Shown: positions 5,872 to 6,149 of the stretch, one piece after another
Position numbering within the stretch: position 1 is the stretch's first letter
How the letters are laid out: the number at the start of each line of letters is the position of its first letter
Assembly (NCBI GenBank): GCA_964440155.1
Contig: CAYTRH010000166.1
Span: 1-6,149 of the forward strand
Length of the DNA: 6,149 nucleotides
Source of the DNA: PFJX01 sp964440155
GTDB lineage: Bacteria > Pseudomonadota > Gammaproteobacteria > Burkholderiales > Thiobacillaceae
Direction: 5' to 3'
Notes under the pieces: model-generated
Databases searched by the model: none
What the model was told of the DNA's origin: nothing
The model's input: only the letters and a program-made list of their open reading frames with translations
Program-made: the position numbers and the translations under genes

Positions 5872-6149
5872 TCAGACGTAGGTCTTCATCGCGCGCCGGC
5901 GGCCGGGCTTTTTCTTCATGATCACCACGCCCTTGACCGCGTCCAGGCCATCGATGGGGATGTTGGGATGCAGCGGATTGAGCGGCTTGAGCATCCAGCC
6001 TTCGGCATGCTTCACCAACTGCCGGAAGATGTATTCCTCGTTGGCCCAGGCGACCACGAAGGAGCCGTCGCGCGCTACGCCCTCGGGTTCGACGACGATG
6101 ATCTCGCCTTCCTCGAACTCGGGCAGCATGGAATCGCCCAGCACCATCA
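5872..6149 (-). CDS. S24 (LexA/UmuD-like) peptidase-domain protein, N-terminus cut by right edge
   Basis: The frame enters from the right edge and ends at TGA 5874-5872, giving 91 residues from the first in-window Met at 6147 (which need not be the true start). It shows the S24 fold pattern: VLGDSMLPEFEEGEIIVVEP with the serine of G-D-S-M (residue 6 of this segment), then RDGSFVVAW and EEYIFRQLV. It ends GVVIMKKKPGRRRAMKTYV, a basic tail that I recognise from short stand-alone S24-like proteins of proteobacteria. LexA and UmuD have V-K-R-L at the catalytic Lys; here the aligned segment reads F-R-Q-L, so Arg42 takes the Lys position. The protein may bind or regulate without self-cleavage. Whether it has a helix-turn-helix domain cannot be seen, because the beginning is outside the window. 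Confidence 0.82.
   Translation of the reverse strand, partial: MVLGDSMLPEFEEGEIIVVEPEGVARDGSFVVAWANEEYIFRQLVKHAEGWMLKPLNPLHPNIPIDGLDAVKGVVIMKKKPGRRRAMKTYV

Overview
The window is GC-rich DNA with compact bacterial gene packing. Its gene families point to a proteobacterium, most likely beta or gamma. That assignment is inferred from family content (a YqjD/YqjE/YqjK cluster, a short S24-type protein and an ArsS-type radical SAM enzyme); the sequence alone does not fix a genus.

Layout. Bases 1-362 (minus) hold the N-terminal part of a polysaccharide pyruvyl transferase-like protein that runs off the left edge. Bases 363-787 are a 425-base divergent intergenic region with a dispersed-repeat-like imperfect hairpin and a likely -10 box for the next gene. 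A plus-strand run follows: a VC0807-like multi-pass membrane protein (788-1477), a Cys-rich radical SAM protein of the ArsS family (1555-2535), and a large fusion of a TVP38/TMEM64 (VTT) membrane domain with a mercuric-reductase-like FAD/NAD(P) disulfide oxidoreductase (2532-4679). The last two overlap by an ATGA and are probably translationally coupled. After a 62-base convergent gap, four minus-strand genes follow in the order S24-type protein (partial, right edge), YqjD/DUF883, YqjE and YqjK.

How the genes may work together. ArsS and the fusion protein look like one functional unit. A cytoplasmic radical SAM enzyme with many C-terminal cysteines would work beside a membrane-tethered flavin disulfide reductase that could supply electrons or handle a thiol- or metalloid-linked intermediate. 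No arsenic methyltransferase (ArsM) or ArsR regulator is visible here, so the arsenosugar role is taken from family knowledge. The YqjD-YqjE-YqjK cluster encodes small inner-membrane proteins of the stress- and stationary-phase type. The upstream S24-type protein keeps the catalytic serine motif but appears to have Arg where the catalytic Lys is expected.

The most notable items are the ArsS/VTT-oxidoreductase coupled pair, with its Tyr in the usual active-site His position, and the S24 protein's apparent Lys-to-Arg change. No mobile element with a transposase, no CRISPR array and no RNA gene was seen.
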